5,494 nt of DNA from an uncultured Alphaproteobacteria bacterium (lineage in GTDB: Bacteria; Pseudomonadota; Alphaproteobacteria; Rhizobiales; Rhizobiaceae): the NCBI GenBank assembly GCA_929200335.1, contig CAKMZG010000128.1, forward strand, positions 1 through 5,494. Direction: 5' to 3'. The notes under the pieces were generated by a model. The model was not told where the DNA came from and did not search any database. It saw nothing but the letters and a program-made list of their open reading frames with translations. Below are positions 1 to 4,542 of this stretch, piece by piece. A program made the position numbers and the translations under genes. How positions within the stretch are numbered: the first letter of the stretch is position 1; each line of letters starts with the position of its first letter.

Positions 1-108
1 CAAAACCCATTGCCGCAAACCCCAGTGCGCCGCCAATTTGCGCTATGGCGTGGATAATATTAAAGCCGTGCTTTAGCCCAGCCAATATTAAAAGTAAATT
101 TTAGTCAA
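1..108 (-). CDS. Possible 5' fragment of a small hydrophobic (membrane) protein, overlapping the trmFO stop
   Basis: On the minus strand, a frame that could start at TTG (108-106) stays open to the left edge, giving about 36 residues. It begins L-T-K-I-L-L-L-I-L-A-G and continues with a second apolar stretch (residues ~18-36: IIHAIAQIGGALGFAAMGF), so it looks like the start of a membrane protein or a signal anchor. An AAGG (118-115) lies six bases before the TTG and could serve as ribosome binding site. The TTG overlaps the end of trmFO by 8 nt, so the two would be translationally coupled and co-transcribed. I do not recognise the family, the start codon is non-ATG, and only the N-terminus is present. 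A chance open frame is a real alternative. Confidence 0.35.
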
Positions 109-1534
109 GATTAGCCTTAACCCAGTCATCGAAATCATTTAACGCACGTTGGCACTGAGCAAGTTTTTTAGCGCGTGCTTTATCTTTACCACGAAAACGC
201 TTTAATCCTTCAGGGCGCACAATGGCACCTTCTGGAAGTGGTGGGAAAAGCCCGAAATTAATGTTCATAGGCTGAAATGATCGCGCTGATTTGTCAGGTT
301 GGTCATAGCTAATATGTCCAGTGGTAATATGCGATAATAGCGCGCCAAAAGCGGTTGTCTCAGGTGGTGCGGGTAATTCTCTTCCCAAAATTTCATAGGC
401 AGTGAAAAGCCCCGTTAATAGGCCAATGGCAGAGCTTTCCACATAGCCTTCACAGCCTGTGATTTGGCCTGCAAAGCGTAGGTTTGGCTGGGCTTTTAGT
501 TGTAGAGTTTCGCTTAAAAATTTGGGCGAATTCAAGAAAGTATTTCTGTGCAGGCCACCAAGGCGAGCAAATTCCGCATTTTCCAAACCGGGGATCATTT
601 GAAAAATTTCTTTTTGAGCGCCATATTTTAACTTGGTTTGAAAACCTACCATATTATAAAGTGTGCCGAGCTTATTATCTTGGCGTAATTGTACAACTGC
701 ATAGGCCTTGATGTCGGGCTGATGCACATTGGTTAAGCCCATAGGTTTCATAGGGCCATGACGCAGAGTCTCGCGGCCGCGTTCTGCCATAATCTCAATG
801 GGTAGGCAGCCGTCAAAATAGGGGGTATCTTCCCATTCTTTGAATTCAGTTTTTTCACCCTCAATAAGCGCATCCATAAAGGCGTTATAGGTGGTTTCAT
901 CTAGCGGGCAGTTGATGTAATCCTTACCATCGCCATCGGGGCCTACTTTGTCATAACGCGATTGAAACCATGCCTTGTCCATATCAATACTATCAAAATG
1001 AATGATTGGTGCTATGGCATCAAAAAAATCTAGGCTTTCCTCGCCTGTTTTTTCAGATATAGCTTTTGCCAGATTGTCAGAGGTGAGGGGGCCTGTAGCA
1101 ATAATACATTTGCCCCAATCCTCATCTGGCAAACCTTTAACTTCTTCGCGTTTAACCTCAATCATCGGGTTGGATTCTATTGCTTGTGCCACATGATTTG
1201 CAAAATGCTCACGATCAACAGCAAGTGCAGAACCCGCAGGAACTTTGTTGTTATCCGCAGCACTCATGATTAGAGAGCCAGCGCGGCGCATCTCTTCATG
1301 CAAAACGCCAACGGCATTCGCACTGTGATCATCAGAGCGAAATGAGTTGGAGCAAACCAGCTCTGCTAAAGTCTCGCTTTGGTGCGCATTGGTTTTTACA
1401 ATTGGGCGCATTTCATGCAGAATGACTGGCACGTTATGACGCGCTAATTGCCATGCAGCTTCGCAGCCAGCTAAGCCGCCACCGATTATGTGTACGGGTG
1501 ATTTTTCTTGGGTGTTTTTTGAATCTTTACTCAT
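101..1534 (-). CDS. trmFO: TrmFO, methylenetetrahydrofolate--tRNA (uracil-54 C5)-methyltransferase (FADH2-oxidizing)
   Basis: This is a cytoplasmic flavoprotein that makes ribothymidine at position 54 of the tRNA T-loop, using 5,10-methylenetetrahydrofolate as carbon donor and FADH2 as reductant instead of SAM. The 477-residue protein is about usual family length. The FAD-binding Rossmann motif GGGLAG is at residues 18-23, followed by the family block HQSETLAELVCSNSFRSDD (51-69). Cys61 and Cys244 (in DGCLPIEIMAERG) correspond, by motif, to the two functional cysteines described in the Bacillus subtilis enzyme. Further family blocks are LGGLHRNTF (326-334) and GQITGCEGYVES (357-368). The first ~12 residues are a polar extension. 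There is no in-frame ATG, GTG or TTG between the upstream stop (TAA, 1591-1589) and ATG 1534, so this start is secure. No Shine-Dalgarno sequence precedes it. A TATTAT box lies 10 bases before the ATG, so the mRNA may be leaderless or nearly so. The stop overlaps a possible downstream membrane-protein frame. Confidence 0.97.
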   Translation of the reverse strand: MSKDSKNTQEKSPVHIIGGGLAGCEAAWQLARHNVPVILHEMRPIVKTNAHQSETLAELVCSNSFRSDDHSANAVGVLHEEMRRAGSLIMSAADNNKVPAGSALAVDREHFANHVAQAIESNPMIEVKREEVKGLPDEDWGKCIIATGPLTSDNLAKAISEKTGEESLDFFDAIAPIIHFDSIDMDKAWFQSRYDKVGPDGDGKDYINCPLDETTYNAFMDALIEGEKTEFKEWEDTPYFDGCLPIEIMAERGRETLRHGPMKPMGLTNVHQPDIKAYAVVQLRQDNKLGTLYNMVGFQTKLKYGAQKEIFQMIPGLENAEFARLGGLHRNTFLNSPKFLSETLQLKAQPNLRFAGQITGCEGYVESSAIGLLTGLFTAYEILGRELPAPPETTAFGALLSHITTGHISYDQPDKSARSFQPMNINFGLFPPLPEGAIVRPEGLKRFRGKDKARAKKLAQCQRALNDFDDWVKANLD

Positions 1535-1543
1535 GCCGCGACC

Positions 1544-1569
1544 ATAATAGCGAATGAGTAATTTCTCAA
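1544..1569 (-). promoter_or_regulatory. Weak candidate promoter of trmFO (leaderless or very short leader)
   Basis: On the minus strand TATTAT (1549-1544) matches the -10 consensus at 5 of 6 positions and sits 9 bases before the trmFO ATG. A TTGAGA (1569-1564) upstream is the best -35 match, but the spacer is only 14 bases, shorter than normal. With this -10, transcription would begin within a few bases of the ATG. That fits the absence of a Shine-Dalgarno sequence before trmFO. This is inference from position only. Confidence 0.25.
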
Positions 1570-1608
1570 CCGCTTTTATTATTGAGATTTAAATTAGAAA
1601 GAGCGGAT

Positions 1609-1703
1609 AATAAAGAGCGCGCCTTAATAGAAGTACCACCAATAGAGGGGCTCCTAATAAAAAGCACCTCCAATAAAAAGCGCCCCCAATAAAAAGCACC
1701 CAT
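1609..1703. repeat. Degenerate tandem repeat, six units of 15-17 bp, merging into the sRNA terminator
   Basis: Six consecutive units each begin with AATA: 1609-1625, 1626-1640, 1641-1655, 1656-1671, 1672-1687 and 1688-1703. The last three are nearly identical (AATAAAAAGCACCTCC, AATAAAAAGCGCCCCC, AATAAAAAGCACCCAT); the first three are increasingly diverged. A possible seventh, very degenerate unit is at 1592-1608. The unit length is not a multiple of three, and no supported gene covers the array. On the minus strand each young unit reads GGnGGyGCTTTTTATT, which is the 3' arm plus U tract of the adjacent terminator. The array therefore looks like tandem duplication of the end of that terminator. 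Confidence 0.85.
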
Positions 1704-1725
1704 TGAGGGAGGATCAATGGGTGCT
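1688..1725 (-). terminator. Intrinsic terminator of the minus-strand small RNA
   Basis: A perfect 12 bp stem (1725-1714 with 1706-1695), a 7 nt loop UCCUCCC and a U tract (TTTTT at 1695-1691, then ATT) form a textbook rho-independent terminator on the minus strand. The plus strand has no U run after the stem. No minus-strand protein gene lies upstream, so the terminator most likely ends the small RNA, and it would also insulate trmFO from upstream transcription. Confidence 0.75.
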
Positions 1726-1804
1726 ATAGTTTGCCTGCCATTATGTTGCATGGAGGAGGAAAGACTGACAGGCATATTACCGAATAGGGAGGAAGTTTCG
1801 GTAA
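1688..1804 (-). ncRNA. Putative small RNA with three anti-Shine-Dalgarno stem-loops (cuckoo/CcsR/alpha-r14-like)
   Basis: Read on the minus strand, three hairpins follow one another. Hairpin A (1804-1777) has a perfect 8 bp stem, TTACCGAA/TTCGGTAA, and a 12 nt loop containing CUUCCUCCC. Hairpin B (1774-1732) has a 9 bp stem, TGCCTGTCA/TGGCAGGCA, including one U-G pair, and a 25 nt loop containing UUUCCUCCUCC. Hairpin C (1725-1695) has a perfect 12 bp stem, AGCACCCATTGA/TCAATGGGTGCT, loop UCCUCCC, then UUUUAUU. All three loops thus expose a sequence complementary to the Shine-Dalgarno GGAGG. Minus is favoured because hairpin B's U-G pair becomes a C-A mismatch on the plus strand, and because the U tract is on the minus strand. 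Alphaproteobacterial cuckoo RNAs (including CcsR and alpha-r14) are known for such CCUCCUCCC loops and are often stress-induced; membership here is inferred from motif and fold. The 5' end and promoter are not identified. Confidence 0.65.
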
Positions 1805-1828
1805 ATTACGGAACACATTACGAAATAC
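1805..1828. repeat. 12 bp direct tandem repeat upstream of the small RNA
   Basis: ATTACGGAACAC (1805-1816) is followed directly by ATTACGAAATAC (1817-1828), with 10 of 12 positions equal. It adjoins the first anti-Shine-Dalgarno hairpin on what would be the small RNA's 5' side. It could be part of the transcript, a regulator site or chance in AT-rich DNA. Confidence 0.4.
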
Positions 1829-1980
1829 TTGTGTGTTTTAAAATTTTAAAAATTAAACTAAAAATGTTACTTAATACATATTACAAATTTGATAATATAT
1901 TCAAATTAAGTTTTATCAATACTACTATAGGAGTATGAATTATTTATATAATTTTTTATTTTTCATTAATGAGCTTTCTA

Positions 1981-2009
1981 TTGACTTCATGCTGAGTTTT
2001 CATTGTTAT
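1981..2009 (+). promoter_or_regulatory. Candidate sigma-70-type promoter of the valine-degradation genes
   Basis: TTGACT (1981-1986) matches the -35 consensus at 5 of 6 positions. TGTTAT (2004-2009) matches the -10 at 4 of 6, with a 17 base spacer. Transcription would start near 2016, leaving a leader of about 40 bases before the GTG start. The -10 lies inside the 2003-2020 palindrome, so a repressor there could block it. The surrounding DNA (1829-1980) is very AT-rich with no other feature I can support, so chance matches are easy. Confidence 0.4.
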
Positions 2010-2020
2010 ATTGATAACAA
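2003..2020. promoter_or_regulatory. Operator-like 18 bp palindrome before the acyl-CoA dehydrogenase gene
   Basis: TTGTTATATTGATAACAA has perfect 7 bp half-sites (TTGTTAT/ATAACAA) separated by ATTG. Length and symmetry are those of a dimeric repressor site (MarR- or TetR-type sites look similar), and it overlaps the candidate -10 box 37 bases before the gene start. No regulator gene is in the window, so the binding protein is unknown. Confidence 0.4.
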
Positions 2021-2045
2021 AGAACAAGTATAAACAAGAATTATT

Positions 2046-2050
2046 GGGAG
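2046..2050 (+). promoter_or_regulatory. Ribosome binding site deciding the GTG 2057 start
   Basis: GGGAG lies six bases before GTG 2057-2059. The same GGGAG with a six base spacer precedes ATG 3257 of the next gene. This strong site shows that translation originally began at the GTG, upstream of the frame break, and not at the internal ATG 2185. Confidence 0.75.
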
Positions 2051-2056
2051 ATTAAA

Positions 2057-3180
2057 GTGTTTGCATTGGGAGAAGAACAACTAGCCATTCAAGAGATGGT
2101 GAAAAAATTAAGCCTAACAGCGGGAGATGGGATGAAGAGGAGTTTCTTCCTATTGAAACCATCAAGCGAACTGCAGAGCTGGGTATGGGCGGCATTTATG
2201 TCAAAGATGATATGGGTGGTTCAAACCTAGGGCGGTTAGACGCGGCCGTGATATTTGAAGGCCTCGCCAGTGGCTGTCCTTCGTTTTCAGCTTATATTTC
2301 TATCCATAATATGGTTGCATGGATGATCGATAGATTTGGCAATGAAAAACAGCGCTCAACTTGGCTGCCTAAACTATGCTCTATGGAATGGCTAGCGAGC
2401 TATTGTTTAACTGAGCCTGGCTCAGGGTCTGATGCCGCAGCACTTAAAACGCGGGCGGAATTAAAGGGTGATCATTATCTGGTTAATGGCACTAAGCAAT
2501 TCATATCTGGTGCTGGCTCTAATGATGTTTATCTGACCATGGTGCGCACCTCAGATGATGGTGCGGGTGGGATATCTTGCTTAATGATCCCTAAGGATTT
2601 AAAAGGCGTTTCCTTTGGCGCTAATGAACGCAAAATGGGGTGGAAAAACCAACCAACCGCCCAAGTGATATTTGATAATGTAGAGGTGCCTGTTGAAAAT
2701 TTGGTTGGAGCTGAAGGCAAGGGCTTTAATATTGCCATGGCGGGGCTTGATGGTGGGCGTTTAAATATTTCTGCTTGCAGTCTTGGGGGGGCGCAATCTG
2801 CATTTGAAATTGCTAATCAATATATGAATGAGCGCATGGCCTTTGGTAAAAAACTTCATGATTTTCAGGCGCTTCAATTTCGTGTTGCAGATATGTCCAG
2901 TGAACTAGAGGCAGCGCGATTGATGCTTTATTCTGCTGCATCAAAATACGATCAAGAACATCCCAAAACTACACTCTATAGCGCTATGGCAAAACGCTAT
3001 GTGACTGATGCAGGTTTTAAAGTGGCGAATGACGCCCTACAAATGCTGGGTGGATATGGCTATTTGGCGGATTATGGCATTGAGAAATTGGTGCGTGATC
3101 TTCGGGTGCATCAAATCCTAGAAGGCACAAATGAGATTATGCGGGTGATTATCGCTCGAGAATTAGCACGCAGTAATTAA
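2057..3180 (+). CDS. Isobutyryl-CoA dehydrogenase-like acyl-CoA dehydrogenase, N-terminus broken by a frame change
   Basis: Acyl-CoA dehydrogenases of this type use FAD to oxidise isobutyryl-CoA to methacrylyl-CoA in valine degradation, passing electrons to ETF. The body from ATG 2185 (331 residues) is intact. Numbering from that Met, the first family signature CLTEPGSGSDAA is at 74-85, the second begins at Gln286 (QMLGGYGYLADYGIEKLVRD), and the catalytic Glu is 313 in ILEGTNEI. Motifs such as AYISIHNM, FISGAG and GWKNQPT resemble human ACAD8 as I recall it. The true start is GTG 2057 with a good ribosome binding site and reads M-F-A-L-G-E-E-Q-L-A-I-Q-E-M-V-K-K. That frame reaches a stop at 2228-2230, while the continuation IKPNSGRWDEEEF lies in the -1 frame from 2107. 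Joined, the protein would be about 374 residues and about five short in the first helix. It may be a pseudogene, an N-terminally truncated protein or an artefact. mmsB follows 76 bases downstream. Other short branched acyl-CoA substrates are possible. Confidence 0.88.
2102..2110 (+). other. Frame break in the acyl-CoA dehydrogenase gene at an A6 run
   Basis: Upstream codons run in the GTG 2057 frame through AAA AAA (2102-2107). All conserved sequence after this point is in the -1 frame, beginning ATT AAG CCT AAC at 2107. One extra A, or a -1 slip on the tandem AAA codons, restores a continuous protein. Relative to the ACAD8 N-terminus recalled from memory, about five residues would still be missing, so a single 16 base deletion is equally consistent. 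Confidence 0.75.
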
Positions 3181-3245
3181 GTGACGCAGTAAATAGGTTA
3201 CTATGTAACTCAGCTATATTGTAATTAGAAGAAATGAAAATATCA

Positions 3246-3250
3246 GGGAG
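3246..3250 (+). promoter_or_regulatory. Ribosome binding site selecting ATG 3257 for mmsB
   Basis: GGGAG (3246-3250) directly abuts an in-frame ATG at 3251, too close for initiation. It is six bases before ATG 3257, the normal distance. The protein therefore starts M-A-K-I-G-F-I-G, which also matches the usual family N-terminus. Confidence 0.8.
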
Positions 3251-3256
3251 ATGAGA

Positions 3257-4144
3257 ATGGCGAAGATTGGGTTTATCGGATTGGGAAATATGGGCGGACC
3301 AATGGCTGCCAATTTGGTGAAAGCAGGGCATGAAGTTTCTGGATTTGATTTGTCCAAAGACAGTTTAAAACTGGCCGCTGATAATGGCGTTGAGGTTTGC
3401 CAAAGCCCTATTGAAGCTGCAAGGGCGCAAGATGTTGTTATAACCATGTTGCCAGCAGGTCAGCATGTATTAAGCGTTTATGGTCAAATTTTATCTGAGG
3501 CTGATAAAGGTACTTTGATGATCGATTGTTCCACCATTGATGTTGAAAGCGCAAAGCAAGCCCATAAGCACGCCCAAGATTATGATATGCTTTCCATCGA
3601 TGCGCCTGTATCTGGTGGCGTTGGTGGTGCGCAGGCTGGGACGCTTACTTTTATGGCTGGTGGCACAAGTGAAGCTTTTGAAAAAGCCGAGGAAATTTTG
3701 GAGCCAATGGCAGGGAGAAAAGTCCATTGCGGCGATGATGGCGCGGGACAAGCCGCTAAAATTTGCAATAATATGATCCTTGGCATCTCTATGATTGGGG
3801 TTTGTGAAGCCTTTGCTTTGGGTGAAAAGCTCGGGCTTTCCCATCAAGCGCTTTTTGATGTGGCCTCTAACTCATCAGGGCAATGCTGGTCTCTTACTAC
3901 ATATTGTCCAGTGCCAGGGCCTGTTGCAACCTCACCCGCAAATAATGAGTATAGGCCAGGCTTTGCCGTCGATTTGATGTTGAAAGATTTGCGTCTTGCC
4001 CAAGAGGCAGCACAAAAAGTCTCAGCTCAAACTCATCTTGGTGCTCATGCAGCACAAATCTATGGCTTGCTATCAGATCTTGGTGAAGGTGGAAAAGATT
4101 TTTCTGCCGTTATAGAAATGTTGCGAAAGAGCGAAAAAGCATAA
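3257..4144 (+). CDS. mmsB: 3-hydroxyisobutyrate dehydrogenase (MmsB)
   Basis: A soluble NAD-dependent beta-hydroxyacid dehydrogenase that oxidises 3-hydroxyisobutyrate to methylmalonate semialdehyde in valine degradation. At 295 residues it is of usual family length. Seen in the sequence are the dinucleotide-binding GLGNMG (8-13) right at the N-terminus, the substrate-binding DAPVSGG (115-121), and the catalytic block GQAAKICNNM with the presumed catalytic Lys168 and Asn172. A C-terminal helical domain contains the family motif GFAVDLMLKDLRLA (Lys243 and Asp244 in it). The window QCWSLTTYCPVPGPVATSPANN before it is typical of true 3-hydroxyisobutyrate dehydrogenases, in contrast to tartronate semialdehyde reductases. 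ATG 3257 is preferred to ATG 3251 because of ribosome binding site spacing. It follows the isobutyryl-CoA dehydrogenase-like gene by 76 bases on the same strand, probably in one operon. The enoyl-CoA hydratase, 3-hydroxyisobutyryl-CoA hydrolase and mmsA of the pathway are not in the window. Confidence 0.96.
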   Translation: MAKIGFIGLGNMGGPMAANLVKAGHEVSGFDLSKDSLKLAADNGVEVCQSPIEAARAQDVVITMLPAGQHVLSVYGQILSEADKGTLMIDCSTIDVESAKQAHKHAQDYDMLSIDAPVSGGVGGAQAGTLTFMAGGTSEAFEKAEEILEPMAGRKVHCGDDGAGQAAKICNNMILGISMIGVCEAFALGEKLGLSHQALFDVASNSSGQCWSLTTYCPVPGPVATSPANNEYRPGFAVDLMLKDLRLAQEAAQKVSAQTHLGAHAAQIYGLLSDLGEGGKDFSAVIEMLRKSEKA

Positions 4145-4295
4145 AATCATCCAAGTTTGGCAAAATTTTCCCATCAAATTAAGAGGTTTTTAACCTTGCA
4201 TTAGCCTCTTGTTAGGAAATTTTTTCTATTGTCATTCAGACTTCAGTCGGTTCTCGAATTAGGTAGTGCGTATCGAGAATTCTTAACTTGAAATT
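4145..4295. other. Noncoding stretch after mmsB with two inverted repeats
   Basis: No coding signal is seen. AAGAGG (4181-4186) pairs with CCTCTT (4205-4210), competing with a nested GGTT/AACC hairpin (4185-4195). TTCTCGA (4251-4257) pairs with TCGAGAA (4273-4279) around a 15 base loop. Together with the terminator at 4296-4343 this could be an mRNA 3' tail or a short independent RNA. I find no convincing promoter for the latter: TTGGCA at 4157-4162 lacks a good -10. Confidence 0.4.
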
Positions 4296-4343
4296 AAACC
4301 GTATTTCCTATCTCTGTGTTGCGTGAGGAAGTACGGTTTTTTT
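4296..4343 (+). terminator. Strong rho-independent terminator closing the valine-degradation unit
   Basis: AAACCGTA (4296-4303) pairs with TACGGTTT (4332-4339). The stem continues through one U-G pair (4304/4331) and TTCCT/AGGAA (4305-4309 with 4326-4330), for about 14 bp in all, with a 16 base loop. The tail is T7 (4337-4343, partly in the stem), G, then a further T run to 4351. It lies about 150 bases after mmsB and 200 before dnaE, so it separates the two transcription units. Confidence 0.88.
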
Positions 4344-4347
4344 GTTT

Positions 4348-4417
4348 TTTTCATTCCGCCGTCGCTGGCCTTGCCAGCTACCCCGGAACCCCCGCCGATT
4401 TTCATTCCGCCGTTGCT
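4348..4417. repeat. REP-like repeat: two near-identical 19 bp copies and a palindrome
   Basis: TTTTCATTCCGCCGTCGCT (4348-4366) recurs at 4399-4417 with one mismatch, offset by 51 bases. The first copy begins a palindrome: GCTGGC (4364-4369) and GCCAGC (4373-4378) form a 6 bp stem with a three base loop, enclosed by TTCCG (4354-4358) and CGGAA (4384-4388). The second copy lacks the matching 3' half. The block is more GC-rich than its surroundings and carries no gene. This is the form of short interspersed palindromic repeats found between genes. Family membership needs a genome-wide count. Confidence 0.55.
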
Positions 4418-4453
4418 CGCTATGCTCCTGATCTCATCGCGCGATATATAAAG

Positions 4454-4482
4454 TTGTCGATAGTTTTTAGCTGCCCTAGACT
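4454..4482 (+). promoter_or_regulatory. Weak candidate promoter of dnaE
   Basis: TTGTCG (4454-4459) and TAGACT (4477-4482) each match 4 of 6 consensus positions, with a 17 base spacer. The start site would be near 4489, about 55 bases before the TTG start codon. It is the best pair I see between the terminator and dnaE, but chance is possible. Confidence 0.3.
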
Positions 4483-4542
4483 TTGTCCCACCAGCCAAGC
4501 AATATATGTTTTATCCTATTCATCCTCAAATGGAACATAACC

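Noticed and set aside
484..711. Plus-strand open frame inside trmFO
   Set aside because: It is antisense to conserved trmFO sequence, and its product has no recognisable motif.
1609..1703. CRISPR array
   Set aside because: The units are head-to-tail without spacers, only 15-17 bp long, and no cas genes are present.
1566..1775. Minus-strand 69-codon open frame across the repeat array
   Set aside because: It runs through the hairpins, the terminator and repeats of non-triplet length. It has no good start context and no recognisable protein features.
1707..1793. Plus-strand CsrA/RsmA-sponge RNA with GGAGGA loops
   Set aside because: Loops would fit, but hairpin B pairs less well on this strand (a C-A mismatch in place of U-G) and no U tract follows any stem. 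It is kept only as the alternative in the small-RNA finding.
1717..1938. Plus-strand open frame with ATG four bases after GGAGG
   Set aside because: The 'ribosome binding site' is the hairpin C loop and the ATG lies in its stem. The 73-residue product has no recognisable motif, and its second half is AT-driven (K, I, N, F, L). The structure is better explained by the minus-strand RNA.
3168..3192. 9 bp direct repeat ACGCAGTAA at 3168-3176 and 3184-3192 across the dehydrogenase stop
   Set aside because: It is short, with only two copies and no associated structure; probably chance or a small local duplication.
3197..3209. GTTAC/GTAAC inverted repeat before mmsB
   Set aside because: A 5 bp stem with a three base loop and no T tract is too weak to call a terminator or operator.
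3491..3847. 118-codon minus-strand open frame inside mmsB
   Set aside because: It is antisense to well-conserved mmsB coding sequence, with no family features and no ribosome binding site support.
4283..4540. Open frames on both strands over the terminator and repeat block
   Set aside because: They cross a terminator hairpin and palindromic repeats. The recurring peptide (FHSAVA) is only the translation of the DNA repeat.
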